The notes: generated from the letters alone by a model not told the origin. DNA of 64,000 bases from Candidatus Saccharicenans sp. (GCA_030017715.1 JASEIU010000004.1:62001-126000), one strand, 5' to 3'. Counted from the first letter of the stretch, positions 9,208-18,162 are shown. Translations and numbers: made by a program.

Positions 9208-9840
9208 CTACTGGCTGCCGCCGAGCACCCGGTAAAAAGTGAAGACTGAAAAGCAGACCAGCAACAGTCCCAGGGCATAGAGAAGTTTCTTGAAGGTTTT
9301 TTCCTGCAGTCTGGCCTGGTAGTGAGAAACGATCCGGACCAGAAAAAAATACCAGACCACTGCTCCCAGTCCGCAGGACAGGGCGAAGAAAACAGCCGGC
9401 CAGAAGCCTTCTCTCAGCAATCCATGGGCGGTCACGAAGCCGGCCACGGCGATCCAGAAGGCGTAGAGCGAGGGGTTGGAGATGTAAAGCAGCAGGACTC
9501 CCAGCAGCGGTCTTGGACTCCGGATGATGACCGTGTCCTTTTCTCTGACCCGGAATTTGAAAACCCTGGCATCATGGAATAGCTTGAGTCCCAGCAGCAT
9601 CAGGACGACCCCGGCGGCTATTTTGAGCCAGAAACCATAATTGGAGATGTTGATGGAAAAATGGAAAAAGCCGACCAGGGCTACCAGGCAATAGCTGAGG
9701 TCCAGGAGGGCCGTGGCCAGTCCGGCCATCATTCCGTGGAAAAAGTCCCTTTTTAGAGTCTGGGAGATGATGTAGATGTTGACCGGGCCGACCGGAACAG
9801 CCGCCAGAAATCCTATCAGGAAACCAATCAGGACAAACAT
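9208..9840 (-). CDS. LysE/RhtB-family amino-acid exporter
   Basis: This 210-residue inner-membrane protein belongs to the LysE superfamily. The diagnostic N-terminus PVGPVNIYIISQTLKRDF is present, followed by about six hydrophobic helices. Members export amino acids or other small metabolites; the substrate cannot be told from sequence. It is separated from its same-strand neighbours by 68 and 167 bp, so it may be its own unit or read through from the coiled-coil gene upstream. Confidence 0.85.
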   Translation of the reverse strand: MFVLIGFLIGFLAAVPVGPVNIYIISQTLKRDFFHGMMAGLATALLDLSYCLVALVGFFHFSINISNYGFWLKIAAGVVLMLLGLKLFHDARVFKFRVREKDTVIIRSPRPLLGVLLLYISNPSLYAFWIAVAGFVTAHGLLREGFWPAVFFALSCGLGAVVWYFFLVRIVSHYQARLQEKTFKKLLYALGLLLVCFSVFTFYRVLGGSQ

Positions 9841-10007
9841 CAGGTTACCGGAAACTTAAAATAGGCTAATAAGATACCCGAAAAGGGAAAGTCATTCAAT
9901 ACTCAGGCTAAAAAATAACTGACCTGCTTAATTCTTTCTCTGTTTGGTTCCCTTATTCTTGCGCTCCAGCTGAGGCTCGGGCCAGGTTGCTAACCAATCC
10001 CTGACTG

Positions 10008-10247
10008 TTACATCTTGGGAATGGTTGTATCGGCAGATTCTTCTTCCAGGTCGCTTTCGATCCCCAGCAGCTTGGCGATACCTTCGTAAACCATCTTGAG
10101 CGATTTTTTCTGCTCCTGGAGCTGAGCCAGGGTCTGTCTGACTCTCTGCAGCTCTTTCTCCACCTCGCCGTCGATGGCCGCCAGTTGAGCCCGAACATCC
10201 TCCAGTGTCTTTTTGTAAAGTTCTTCTTGTTCCTTGGAGATGCTCAT
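10008..10247 (-). CDS. Small coiled-coil protein, unknown
   Basis: This is a 79-residue, highly charged protein with heptad-like helical sequence throughout residues 4-60 (EQEELYKKTLEDVRAQLAAI, then QRVRQTLAQLQEQKK) and an acidic tail. A good ribosome site (AAGGAG) lies about 8 nt before the ATG. It starts 25 bp after the end of the receiver-TonB fusion gene, so the two are probably cotranscribed. I recognise no family. A partner role for the fusion protein is only a guess from position. Confidence 0.6.
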   Translation of the reverse strand: MSISKEQEELYKKTLEDVRAQLAAIDGEVEKELQRVRQTLAQLQEQKKSLKMVYEGIAKLLGIESDLEEESADTTIPKM

Positions 10248-10272
10248 CTTGTTGACTCCTTTTTAACCCTCT

Positions 10273-12129
10273 TTATTTATTCAGGCCGAAGCCGATTGTC
10301 ACTGGCTTCCAGACCCTAACTTTAACACCATTTTTTTCGGCTGGCAAGAACTTCCATCTTTTTACGGCATTGATGGCTTCTTTCTCCAGGGCCACCGAAC
10401 CCTTGATGCCCCGGATGACCGCAGCTTCCAGAACGTCTCCGTTCTCTGAGATAAGAACGTTCAGTAGTACCTGACCGCTGTTACCCAGCCGGCGGTCAGC
10501 CTCGGGGTATACCGGTTCAACCGTTTTAATTATCTTCGGTTCCACATCAACCATATTGAGCGGCAGCAGGTCGCCGGGATTGACCACCTGGGCAGGGATA
10601 ATCACCTGAGGTTCGGCCTCGGCCTGATTAAGCCCGGCAGCTTTTTCTTCTTTGGAGCTGGCGTTTTCACCGCCTGAAGTCTGGGAAGATGTTTCGGCCT
10701 GGGCTGAGGGCACGGTCCCGGGTTGCTCGGCCGGCTGCGGATTTTTCATTTCAGCCAGTCTGGTTTTCTGTTCAGGGATCAAGGGTGCTACTGGTGCCGG
10801 CTCGGTGCTCCTGGAGTTCTTTTTTCCGTCTGACTGATTCTGCCGGGCAGGCGCCTTGTTTTCGGTCTCGGTCTTCTGAGTCCGATAGGTATCCATCTGC
10901 TTTTCGATTTCCTGTTGAAGTTCGGTTTCTGAGGGCTCGTTCCTGGTCGGGTCGCCGGTGCCGGTCTGGAGGGCAGCCACCTGATTGCTGTTCTGTCCGC
11001 TGAAAGCCGGGGCTTCCTTTTTCTTCAGGGTCAGAAAGGCCACCAGGCCGGCTACGGCCAGAATAGCCGCAACCAGACCGATGTACTTTCCGGCTCCTCC
11101 CCGTGATTTTTCTTTATTGTTTTCCTCTTCTTCTTCGATAAAACCCTTAAACGGCGTGACCACCGGAGCTGAGGGCTTTGGTTTACTGTCAACCGGCGCC
11201 GGAGAGGTCGGTCGAATTTCTTTTTTGGTTTCTCTGGCCGGTTCCGGTTTCGGTTCCAGTCTGGGTCTGGACACCGGTTCGGGACTGACTTCGGTCTTCG
11301 GTGTTTCGGTTCTGGGCGGTCGCGAGGGTGCTGGTTGGGCAGCCGGCTTCCTGGTCAATTCATCCAGGAGACTGTCTGAGGTAACTTGAGCTGTTTTCTT
11401 AATTTCTGACGGTCTGGCCGCCGGCTTCTCTTTTTCTGGTCTGGTTACAGGCCGGGGTGCGGGTTGAGGTTCCGGCCGGGAATTCTCAATCATCAGGTCC
11501 TTTAACTTGGACTTCAGGATCAGGTCAACTTCGTCATCTTTGCTCAGGACCGGTTCTTTGGCCGGGGCCGGTCTGGGAGCCGGCCTGTCAACCGGTTTCG
11601 GCTTTTCTTCTGTTCTGGGTTTGGCTGCCGGACCGGGCTTTCCTTCTGGCTTTTTTTCTTCCAGGTCGAGCGACAGAGCTTCCTTCAGGAGCTGGTCCAG
11701 AGCTTTCTCGGCCGGGGTCGCGGTCGAGGCCGGGGAGGCGACTTTCTTCGGCTCCGGTCGGCCGACCAGTTCATATATCTTATTGAGCAATTCTTCCAGG
11801 TTCAGTGGTTTTTCGAAAAAGGCTGAAGCTCCCAGGCTTCTCATAGCTTCAGTCTTGTAGACCGAATCCTTGTAGATTCCGGTGACGATGATCACCGGAG
11901 CCTTTTTGGTCGGGTGGGAAGTGATCCGGGAACAGAGTTCGAAACCATGAAATTTGGGAAGCATGGCTTCCATGATGACCAAGTCAGGATGGACTTCGGA
12001 AAATCTTTCAAAGCCGGCCAGACCGTCGGTTGCCGTAGCTATCTCGTAGCCTTCATCGGCCAGGGCTCTGGCCAGAAATTTCAAAAATTCCTGGTCATAA
12101 TCGATCAGCAAAATTTTCTTTTTAGCCAT
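10273..12129 (-). CDS. Receiver domain-TM-TonB C-terminal fusion protein
   Basis: This is a 618-residue protein. Residues 1-125 are a CheY-like receiver (LLIDYD acidic pair, T83, K107-P108). The phospho-acceptor position in PDLVIMEAMLP is Glu54 rather than Asp. A long Pro/Lys/Glu-rich linker (125-345) precedes one membrane helix (about 349-368). A second linker leads to a TonB C-terminal domain (about 525-618; EPVYPEADRR, GQVLLNVLISENG, RWKFLPA). Topology would put the receiver in the cytoplasm and the TonB domain in the periplasm, where it could contact TonB-dependent receptors such as the one encoded at 14677-17655. No ExbB or ExbD gene is in the window. Confidence 0.85.
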   Translation of the reverse strand: MAKKKILLIDYDQEFLKFLARALADEGYEIATATDGLAGFERFSEVHPDLVIMEAMLPKFHGFELCSRITSHPTKKAPVIIVTGIYKDSVYKTEAMRSLGASAFFEKPLNLEELLNKIYELVGRPEPKKVASPASTATPAEKALDQLLKEALSLDLEEKKPEGKPGPAAKPRTEEKPKPVDRPAPRPAPAKEPVLSKDDEVDLILKSKLKDLMIENSRPEPQPAPRPVTRPEKEKPAARPSEIKKTAQVTSDSLLDELTRKPAAQPAPSRPPRTETPKTEVSPEPVSRPRLEPKPEPARETKKEIRPTSPAPVDSKPKPSAPVVTPFKGFIEEEEENNKEKSRGGAGKYIGLVAAILAVAGLVAFLTLKKKEAPAFSGQNSNQVAALQTGTGDPTRNEPSETELQQEIEKQMDTYRTQKTETENKAPARQNQSDGKKNSRSTEPAPVAPLIPEQKTRLAEMKNPQPAEQPGTVPSAQAETSSQTSGGENASSKEEKAAGLNQAEAEPQVIIPAQVVNPGDLLPLNMVDVEPKIIKTVEPVYPEADRRLGNSGQVLLNVLISENGDVLEAAVIRGIKGSVALEKEAINAVKRWKFLPAEKNGVKVRVWKPVTIGFGLNK

Positions 12130-12147
12130 TTTTTTACCCTTTTCATA

Positions 12148-12176
12148 AATTTAACCCAACCCGGGGTTATGGCCAA
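12148..12176 (-). promoter_or_regulatory. Candidate promoter of the receiver-TonB gene
   Basis: On the minus strand, TTGGCC (12171-12176) and TAAATT (12148-12153) are 17 bp apart. They end about 19 nt before the start codon, giving a leader of roughly 12 nt. Confidence 0.4.
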
Positions 12177-12557
12177 CGCACCCTATCTATCTCACGAAGG
12201 GAAATCCTCTTCAATCACCCTTAGGGGTGAAAATCCGGATGAAATTTCCCCTTATCCTACAGTTATATTTTTCACCATCCGGGATGAGCCGGAAATCAGC
12301 CGAGAGAACAGGTTTTACACCCGGTCTATTACTCTTCCCGGTCAGACTGTCTTACTCTGTTATGCTGAGGCGGGAGTAGAGTCAGAATGATGGTCGGAAG
12401 TTCTGGCCGAAGAAGTCTGAAATTCAGGCCGGAAGGGTTGAAGCCAAACAGCGGTTATGGAAACCGGCCGGCATCCGGAATCGGCCGGACCGGATCACCC
12501 CTTCGCCTCAGGAACTCGATTTCTGAAATCTGGTGGTTTTAAGTAAAAGTCCGAAAT
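12177..12557. other. Intergenic region, no gene seen
   Basis: About 380 bp between the receiver-TonB promoter and the end of the M48 gene. I see no supported coding sequence. It contains a small hairpin, CACCC-TTA-GGGGTG (around 12218-12231), and several GCCGG-rich segments. No terminator with a U tract was found for the M48 gene. Confidence 0.4.
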
Positions 12558-14315
12558 TCAGGACTGATTGGCAGGCTGACGGTTTCTGGTGCTGTCCTCT
12601 ACCAGAATCTGTAAAATCTCAAGCTCCTCGTCCTCAAACCAGATTTGCTGGCAGGGATAGCACTTGTAAACCGGCATCAGGTAGTGGTAACTGAACGGCC
12701 TGAGCGTAAACTGCAGCCCGCACTCCGGGCACAGAGCCGGTGGTTTTTCTTTCAGAACCGGCGGTTTAAGGTTGGGGGCAAGCAGGGCTTCACCATGGGC
12801 CAGGGCTTTTTGTTTAATCCGGTCGGGGAAGGCCAGTTCTCTCCGGGCAAAGATTTTTTCCAGGTCGGCCATGGCCACCAGTTTTCCCTGGCAGCCCTGG
12901 CATTTTTTTATCCTGACTCCCTCATAAAAAGTCGAGGTCAATTCGGTCCGGCAGACCGGGCATTTGTTTTGACAGGCCGGGTCCAGGGGCTGCTTTTTGA
13001 GCTGGCGAAAGAGGGCGAATCGAACCTGGGGGAAATTGCGGGCCGGGCCTTCCAGGTTTTCCTTGAGGTTCTTGATTCTGGTTGCCGGGGTGAAATAGGG
13101 GAGGGTGACCAGAGAACCCAGGACATAGGGGCCGTCCCACTGGCCGCGGGTATTCCTGGCCAGCCAGACGCTTTCCTCTTCCAGGGCCTCCCTGGCCTTA
13201 AGCTGCAACTGCCGCAGTTTTTCCTGGCTGTCCGGGCCGCGGTCTTCGAGCGGGCTGTAAAGAAGACGGGATTTTTCCCGCTGCTCTTCCCGGGCCCTGA
13301 CCTCCTCTATCACGGCCTTGACATCTTTATGAGCCATTTCGGCCAGGAGCTTGAGCCGGAGCAGGAGCGGAGGATGGGTATTGAAAAGCTTATCGCCGGG
13401 GCTGTCCTGTATGTCCCGGGAATCTGGCGGAACCAGAAAGAGTGAGGTGAAAAGGCTGCTGTCACCGAGGAAAGAATTGGCCAGGTGGGCTTTGTAAATG
13501 GCCCTGGCCAGGGCCATCGGGTCCCGGCTGAGCTCCACGGCCGTGGCGTCGGCCAGAAGCTCTCTTTTCTGGCTGACGAGGGCTACGAAGAAATTCAGCA
13601 GAAGAAAAGAGATTGAGCTGGCCAGGTAAATCAGCGGTTGAGTTGACCCTTTAGCCCTGCCGGGAGACTTAAGTTCGGGCCGGCTCAGCTCTCTCTGTTC
13701 TTCCAGCGAGTCGATCAGCTGTTCATAGAAAGCGGCCAGGGAACAGATGAGCGTCAGAAGGAAGGTGTCTCCTTTAAGGATATGGGCTGTTTCATGAGCT
13801 ACCACCGCCTGGAGTTCATCACGCCCGGCTTCGGCCAGGAGTCCTTCGGTGACCACAATGGCCGGAAGCCCGTCCTGTCCGATGAGCGATAGAGAATTGA
13901 TGTTTACCGTAGGGATTATATAGCCTCTAAGTCCGGGCAGGCCGGAGGAGATTTTCATCTCTTCCAGGATATTGAGGAAACTGAGGTGATAGCGGTCTTC
14001 CGGGTCGGGGGAACGGGCTCTGAGGTTTCTCAGAATATAACGGACTCCATTTTTTCTGGCCTGGATGAAATTAAGACCGGCCAGTCCCAGGGCTATTCCG
14101 AAGACAACGATTATATATTTATAGAAGAATGAACCGGCGAAGAAACTGAAGTCAGGAAGAAAAACTCCGGCGGTGATTAACACCGCGCCTGAGATCAAGC
14201 CGACTGTCAGGAAATAAAAAATAAAGAGCATCAGGAATAAAAATAAAGAAATCCTCTGCTGTTTTTTCTGGATTTCCCAGAATGAAGGCGGTGGGGTTTT
14301 GGTTGTGTCGGCCAT
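12558..14315 (-). CDS. M48-family zinc metallopeptidase with C-terminal zinc ribbons
   Basis: This is a membrane protease of the HtpX/Ste24 type. Starting at ATG 14315 (MADTTKTPPPSFW) it is 585 residues; I prefer this start to one 63 nt upstream because CCAGGA sits 5 nt before it. Two hydrophobic helices (about 22-82) precede the catalytic HETAH (174-178), and more helices follow around residue 210-245. The C-terminus has a zf-TFIIB-like ribbon (CPVC then CQGC) and a second Cys pair set (CPEC then CYPC). A role in membrane-protein quality control is inferred from the family. Confidence 0.85.
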   Translation of the reverse strand: MADTTKTPPPSFWEIQKKQQRISLFLFLMLFIFYFLTVGLISGAVLITAGVFLPDFSFFAGSFFYKYIIVVFGIALGLAGLNFIQARKNGVRYILRNLRARSPDPEDRYHLSFLNILEEMKISSGLPGLRGYIIPTVNINSLSLIGQDGLPAIVVTEGLLAEAGRDELQAVVAHETAHILKGDTFLLTLICSLAAFYEQLIDSLEEQRELSRPELKSPGRAKGSTQPLIYLASSISFLLLNFFVALVSQKRELLADATAVELSRDPMALARAIYKAHLANSFLGDSSLFTSLFLVPPDSRDIQDSPGDKLFNTHPPLLLRLKLLAEMAHKDVKAVIEEVRAREEQREKSRLLYSPLEDRGPDSQEKLRQLQLKAREALEEESVWLARNTRGQWDGPYVLGSLVTLPYFTPATRIKNLKENLEGPARNFPQVRFALFRQLKKQPLDPACQNKCPVCRTELTSTFYEGVRIKKCQGCQGKLVAMADLEKIFARRELAFPDRIKQKALAHGEALLAPNLKPPVLKEKPPALCPECGLQFTLRPFSYHYLMPVYKCYPCQQIWFEDEELEILQILVEDSTRNRQPANQS

Positions 14316-14627
14316 GTATCCTGGCTGGAATTTTACAATTATTTCCGGGAAAATAAAAGAAAACGCGGTCCCGTCCATTCGCGGGGCATTCTACTCAGAA
14401 CTTCAAACCATTTTTTTCGGAGAACCCGGCAGATTATTGTCGCCAGAAACCGGAAATAGAATAATTAACGCCACGGGCATCCATGAGGGATGGCTCTGTT
14501 TGGGTCTTCCGGGTCTGGCTGTAATCCGGAAATGGCTGGCCGAGCGTCTTGTTCCTCCTGCCTGGAGCGATATGGATCCCTTTAAGAAACTATATTTTTC
14601 TCTCCCGGAGGCCAGCTGAACCTGAGG
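14316..14627. other. Intergenic region between M48 gene and TonB-dependent receptor
   Basis: About 310 bp without a supported gene. It is AT-richer than the flanks and should contain the M48 promoter, but I found no convincing -35/-10 pair. Confidence 0.4.
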
Positions 14628-14657
14628 AAAAAAAAGGGAGGCGGTAATCCGCCTCCC
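14628..14657 (-). terminator. Intrinsic terminator of the TonB-dependent receptor gene
   Basis: Read on the minus strand, GGGAGGCGG-ATTA-CCGCCTCCC (14657-14636) is a perfect 9-bp stem with a 4-nt loop. It is followed by eight U residues (14635-14628). It lies 19 bp after the receptor stop codon. Confidence 0.9.
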
Positions 14658-14676
14658 CTTAGTTTCTGCCTGTTGG

Positions 14677-17655
14677 TTAGAAGGAATACCGTGCGCCGAG
14701 CCTGAAAACTCTGGGGTCGGTCAGGCTGGTCAGTTCTCCGAAGGATACCCGCTTTCCGGAGACGGTGGTGGTGCTGCTGGAGATGGAATGGACACCGGTG
14801 GGAATGGCTACATTGGTCACGTTGAAGATATCGCAGAAGAGACCGAACTGTCCAAAACGGCCCGGCAACCTGAAGTTCTTCTCAACCCTGAGGTCGAGAA
14901 TGGTCAGGGGCGGCAGGCTCCTGGAGCCGCGGGTTTCAGCGTTGATGGTAACCGTGCCCTGAGGAAGGGTTAGGCCCAGGTCAGCGCTCCTGACTCTTCT
15001 TGTCCAGCGCTGGCCGTCCAGCAGGCGGTAATAGCCGCTAATCATGATACCCCACGGACCCTGCCACATGGTCTGGACCTTAAACTGATTGCGACGTTCA
15101 TAACCGAAGTTACCCATGGCATTGACATGCACATTCGGGTCATTAAAGTAGGACTGGCCGGACCAGCTGTCATCAAAATCTGTACCGATAAGGCCACGCG
15201 ATTTCTGCCAGACGTAGGAAATGTTGGCCGACCAGCGGTGGGAGAATCTCTTGTTAAGCGTGACTTCCACGCCGTCATAGTCTCTCTTGGCTCCTGGAGG
15301 GTTGGTAACAAAGGTCCTGGTCGGAGTGGTCAGGCCGTCTGTTCTCCTCCAGAAAGTCGCGGTCTGGTTGTTCCAGGGGTCGGTAGCTGTAACGGGGGCA
15401 AAGATGTACCAGACAGCCGGGTCAAAAATGGCATCGTGACCTTTAACAGTGTAAAGGGCTTTATAGAAGTTGAGATTTAATCGGTTCAGGTCAACGTCTT
15501 CGATCAGATTCCGGTCCCACTTATGAATATACCTGACGCCCAACCGGGTATCGGCCATTATTTCTCTTTCAATGCCGACTATGAATTCATCCAGATAAGG
15601 GGATTTGAGGTTAGGATCCATGGTGGCCGAGGCGGTGGCGCTGAAGTTATACATCAAACGGTTGGGATTGGGGCGCAGCCTGGTCAGCGGGTCGCTGGGG
15701 TCGATCGGATAGTTGGGGTCGGTGCCGTCGTTGACGATGTAATGAGTCCGCCAGGATATGAAACTGTTGGGATTAACGGTAACGAACCACTGCATTATGT
15801 TGGCAATGTAGTAACGGCAGAAGCTTATTTTCAGGGCGGTCTTGGCATCGCCGGTCAGGTCAAATGAGGCGCCCAGTCGCGGGGCCAGGGTGTTCCAGAC
15901 CAAGGGCTTTAATTGCTCGTTAACCCTTGGATCATAGATGATCCCGCTGCCGGCGGGATATTCCACCGGAGTCCTTTCCTGGCCCTGGACCGGAATGATA
16001 CCTTCCTGACGGTCAAAACGGAAGCCGATATTCAGGGTTAGCCTCTTGAATGGAGACCAGGTGTCCTGAACAAAGCCGCCGATGACAATCTTTCGGTCCT
16101 TGCGGGTGAAGTCCTGATAATGGGTCATGTAGGGATAGGTTCCGGTCGGCGAGATTCCGGCGGCGATGACCCGGTCGATCAACGATGCCAGGTCTTTCGG
16201 GATCTGGTCCGGGGTGAGGCCAGACGGAAGCTGGACATAGAAGAAAGGCCCGTTGCCCCAGGGGTCGCGGTTATGACGGCGGTAACGGCTATCCCAGGAA
16301 TACTCAAATTCAGCCCCGGCTTTAAGTTCATGGCGGCCCAGAAAATCGTCCAGGAAATAAGTGGCATCGGTCAGCGCCTGGAAACGGTCGCGGCTGTAAA
16401 TGTCGTCATAGCCGTAGCTGGCATAAGTGTAGTAATAGCGGCTGTCATAGACATAGACCTTGTCATTTTTGGCCATAAGGTTCAAGTGGTAGTTCATGTA
16501 GCCGGCTTTAAGGTTCATATAGAGATTGGGATTAAAAAAGTGGGTTAACTGGAAATTGTAGGTATAGATGGGAGTGGTCTGTTTCCAGGTGGTGTCCACC
16601 GTCTGGTAAGATGACGCGCCTCGGTGGTTTCTGATGTAATCTGAGAAATTAAAAGACAGCACTACCCGGTCCTTCTTGGTCACCTGGATGGTCAACTTGA
16701 CAAAGGGCATCGGCCGCTTGTAATCCAGGGGAACCTGATTGGGCTGGTCATATGGATAACCCAGCGAAAACTCCTGGGTTTTCTGCAGAGCAAAATTGGT
16801 GAAGAACCAGATGCGGTCTTTGATAATTGGTCCGCCAAGGTTAGCCGCGGGCTCATAATCATAATCAAAACCTCCGGTCTGACCTTCAAAAATTGTGCCT
16901 TTGGTGTTGGTGCTCTGCATATCCTTATTTCTGTAAAAGAAGCTGACCCCGCCGCTGAATCGGTTTCCGCCCGACCTGGTAACCACGTTAACCACTCCAC
17001 CACGCACGCTGCCGTATTCGGCCGGCAGACCGCCGGTCTGGACGGAAAGCTCTTCCATAACGTCCATGCCGAATTGACCGGCCTGAGTGCCGGTTACCGG
17101 GTCAGTGACGTTAACGCCGTCGATATTATAGGTGTTGTCTCTTTCGGAACTACCATGGACCGTAGTCGAGGTGACGCCAGGAGCCATGTTGAAGAAAGCT
17201 CCCAAATTCCTGGCTGCCGGCAGGCTCTGGAGAACATCTCTGGTTATGCTGGCGGTCATCGAAGTTCGCTGAATGTCAACCGTGGGTGATATTCCGGTAA
17301 CCGTTATGCTTTCTTCGATGGCCGACTGTTCCAGGGTCACATCCAGGGTGGTGGTAACGCCGACGTTAACCTTGATTCCCTCCCGAATAAGAGTTCTGAA
17401 GCCCTGGAGTTTGAAGGTAACGGTATAGTCCCCGGGCGGCAGAGCAGGAAACCGCCAGTGGCCCCTTTCGTTGGTGACAGCCTCCATTGTCGGCGAAATC
17501 AAGGCAGGAGATTTAATGGAAACATTCACCCCGGGAAGCGGCTGTCTATCCTGATCATAAACGGTGCCGTTCAGGGTGCCGGTCTGGGTAATCTGGGCCA
17601 TAGCGGGGAAGGTAAAGAAAGAAATGATCAGCAGTGATAAGAAAAATTTCTTCAA
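14677..17655 (-). CDS. TonB-dependent receptor with N-terminal carboxypeptidase-regulatory-like domain (Oar-like)
   Basis: This is a 992-residue outer-membrane transporter. A signal peptide (to about residue 20, ...FPAMA-QITQT) precedes a CarboxypepD_reg-like Ig fold (about 25-115, GTLNGTVYDQDRQPLPGVNV). The plug domain follows (about 130-240, with YNIDGVNVTDPVTG and GGVVNVVTRSGGN) and then a large beta-barrel ending in RLGARYSF, with the terminal Phe needed for barrel assembly. The start is TTG, supported by AAAGGAGG 5 nt upstream. Ligand is unknown; Oar-like receptors are expanded in Acidobacteriota-type genomes. A strong terminator follows. The leader carries an unusual extended Shine-Dalgarno sequence about 90 nt upstream. 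Confidence 0.92.
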   Translation of the reverse strand: MKKFFLSLLIISFFTFPAMAQITQTGTLNGTVYDQDRQPLPGVNVSIKSPALISPTMEAVTNERGHWRFPALPPGDYTVTFKLQGFRTLIREGIKVNVGVTTTLDVTLEQSAIEESITVTGISPTVDIQRTSMTASITRDVLQSLPAARNLGAFFNMAPGVTSTTVHGSSERDNTYNIDGVNVTDPVTGTQAGQFGMDVMEELSVQTGGLPAEYGSVRGGVVNVVTRSGGNRFSGGVSFFYRNKDMQSTNTKGTIFEGQTGGFDYDYEPAANLGGPIIKDRIWFFTNFALQKTQEFSLGYPYDQPNQVPLDYKRPMPFVKLTIQVTKKDRVVLSFNFSDYIRNHRGASSYQTVDTTWKQTTPIYTYNFQLTHFFNPNLYMNLKAGYMNYHLNLMAKNDKVYVYDSRYYYTYASYGYDDIYSRDRFQALTDATYFLDDFLGRHELKAGAEFEYSWDSRYRRHNRDPWGNGPFFYVQLPSGLTPDQIPKDLASLIDRVIAAGISPTGTYPYMTHYQDFTRKDRKIVIGGFVQDTWSPFKRLTLNIGFRFDRQEGIIPVQGQERTPVEYPAGSGIIYDPRVNEQLKPLVWNTLAPRLGASFDLTGDAKTALKISFCRYYIANIMQWFVTVNPNSFISWRTHYIVNDGTDPNYPIDPSDPLTRLRPNPNRLMYNFSATASATMDPNLKSPYLDEFIVGIEREIMADTRLGVRYIHKWDRNLIEDVDLNRLNLNFYKALYTVKGHDAIFDPAVWYIFAPVTATDPWNNQTATFWRRTDGLTTPTRTFVTNPPGAKRDYDGVEVTLNKRFSHRWSANISYVWQKSRGLIGTDFDDSWSGQSYFNDPNVHVNAMGNFGYERRNQFKVQTMWQGPWGIMISGYYRLLDGQRWTRRVRSADLGLTLPQGTVTINAETRGSRSLPPLTILDLRVEKNFRLPGRFGQFGLFCDIFNVTNVAIPTGVHSISSSTTTVSGKRVSFGELTSLTDPRVFRLGARYSF

Positions 17656-17740
17656 ATTTGCCTCCTTTCCACAAAAACAATCACTCTTCCTTAAACCTTT
17701 TTAATTTACTTGTGGCTTAAATGCGTTTAACCTATTTTGT

Positions 17741-17753
17741 GATCACCTCCTTA
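17741..17753 (-). promoter_or_regulatory. Perfect extended Shine-Dalgarno sequence without its own start codon
   Basis: On the minus strand this reads TAAGGAGGTGATC, complementary to the full GGATCACCTCCTTA-type 3' end of bacterial 16S rRNA over 13 nt. It is 86-98 nt upstream of the receptor start. The only start-like codon is a GTG inside the motif itself, opening a 4-codon frame. Confidence 0.6.
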
Positions 17754-17835
17754 TAGAAAATTTGATATATTTCACCCTTCCATAATTTTTGCAGCAGCAA
17801 ATTTTGTGCCAGTAATGATCTAACATATATTATAG

Positions 17836-17866
17836 ATTATAAAGAAGTTAGGTTCGTTATCGTCAA
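17836..17866 (-). promoter_or_regulatory. Candidate promoter of the TonB-dependent receptor gene
   Basis: On the minus strand TTGACG (17861-17866) precedes TATAAT (17836-17841) by 19 bp. A TTTATA alternative gives 17 bp. This would create an AT-rich leader of about 170 nt. Confidence 0.45.
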
Positions 17867-18051
17867 TTGAATATCCGTTCTGTTGAATTTAAATCCAATA
17901 ATTTGAATGGGCTGACTTCGTCAAGGACTATTCTGGAGCCTGTGGCCTCATTGCCAGTTCTGATCCGGAGTCTGACTGACGGGCTTGATTTTAAGCCCGG
18001 CCAAATACCCTGTTAGATTTCGCTCAGCTCTTTTTTTATGGTCGCTCTGCC
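17867..18051. other. Intergenic region upstream of tRNA-Arg
   Basis: No gene is supported. It holds a perfect hairpin CGGGCTT-GATTTT-AAGCCCG at 17980-17999 that lacks a T tract on either strand, so it is not a standard terminator. Confidence 0.4.
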
Positions 18052-18080
18052 TTGCGCGACTGTGACGGCTGGGCTAATAT
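18052..18080 (+). promoter_or_regulatory. Promoter of tRNA-Arg
   Basis: TTGCGC (18052-18057) and TAATAT (18075-18080) are 17 bp apart. The mature tRNA begins 9 nt after the -10 box, so almost no 5' leader is left for RNase P. Confidence 0.6.
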
Positions 18081-18088
18081 AACCGGGT

Positions 18089-18162
18089 GCGCCCGTAGCT
18101 CAGCCGGATAGAGCGAAGGACTTCGAATCCTGAGGTCGGGAGTTCGAATCTCCCCGGGCGCG
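18089..18162 (+). tRNA. tRNA-Arg (anticodon TCG)
   Basis: A complete cloverleaf of 74 nt. Acceptor GCGCCCG pairs with CGGGCGC, the D arm is GCTC/GAGC, the anticodon loop is CTTCGAA (anticodon TCG, reading CGA), and the T arm is GGGAG-TTCGAAT-CTCCC. The first anticodon-stem pair is an A-G mismatch. Discriminator G is followed by CTTTTTATTTT, so CCA is not encoded. Confidence 0.95.

Noticed and set aside
17980-17999. Terminator before tRNA-Arg
   Set aside because: The hairpin CGGGCTT/AAGCCCG is perfect but has no T tract on either strand.
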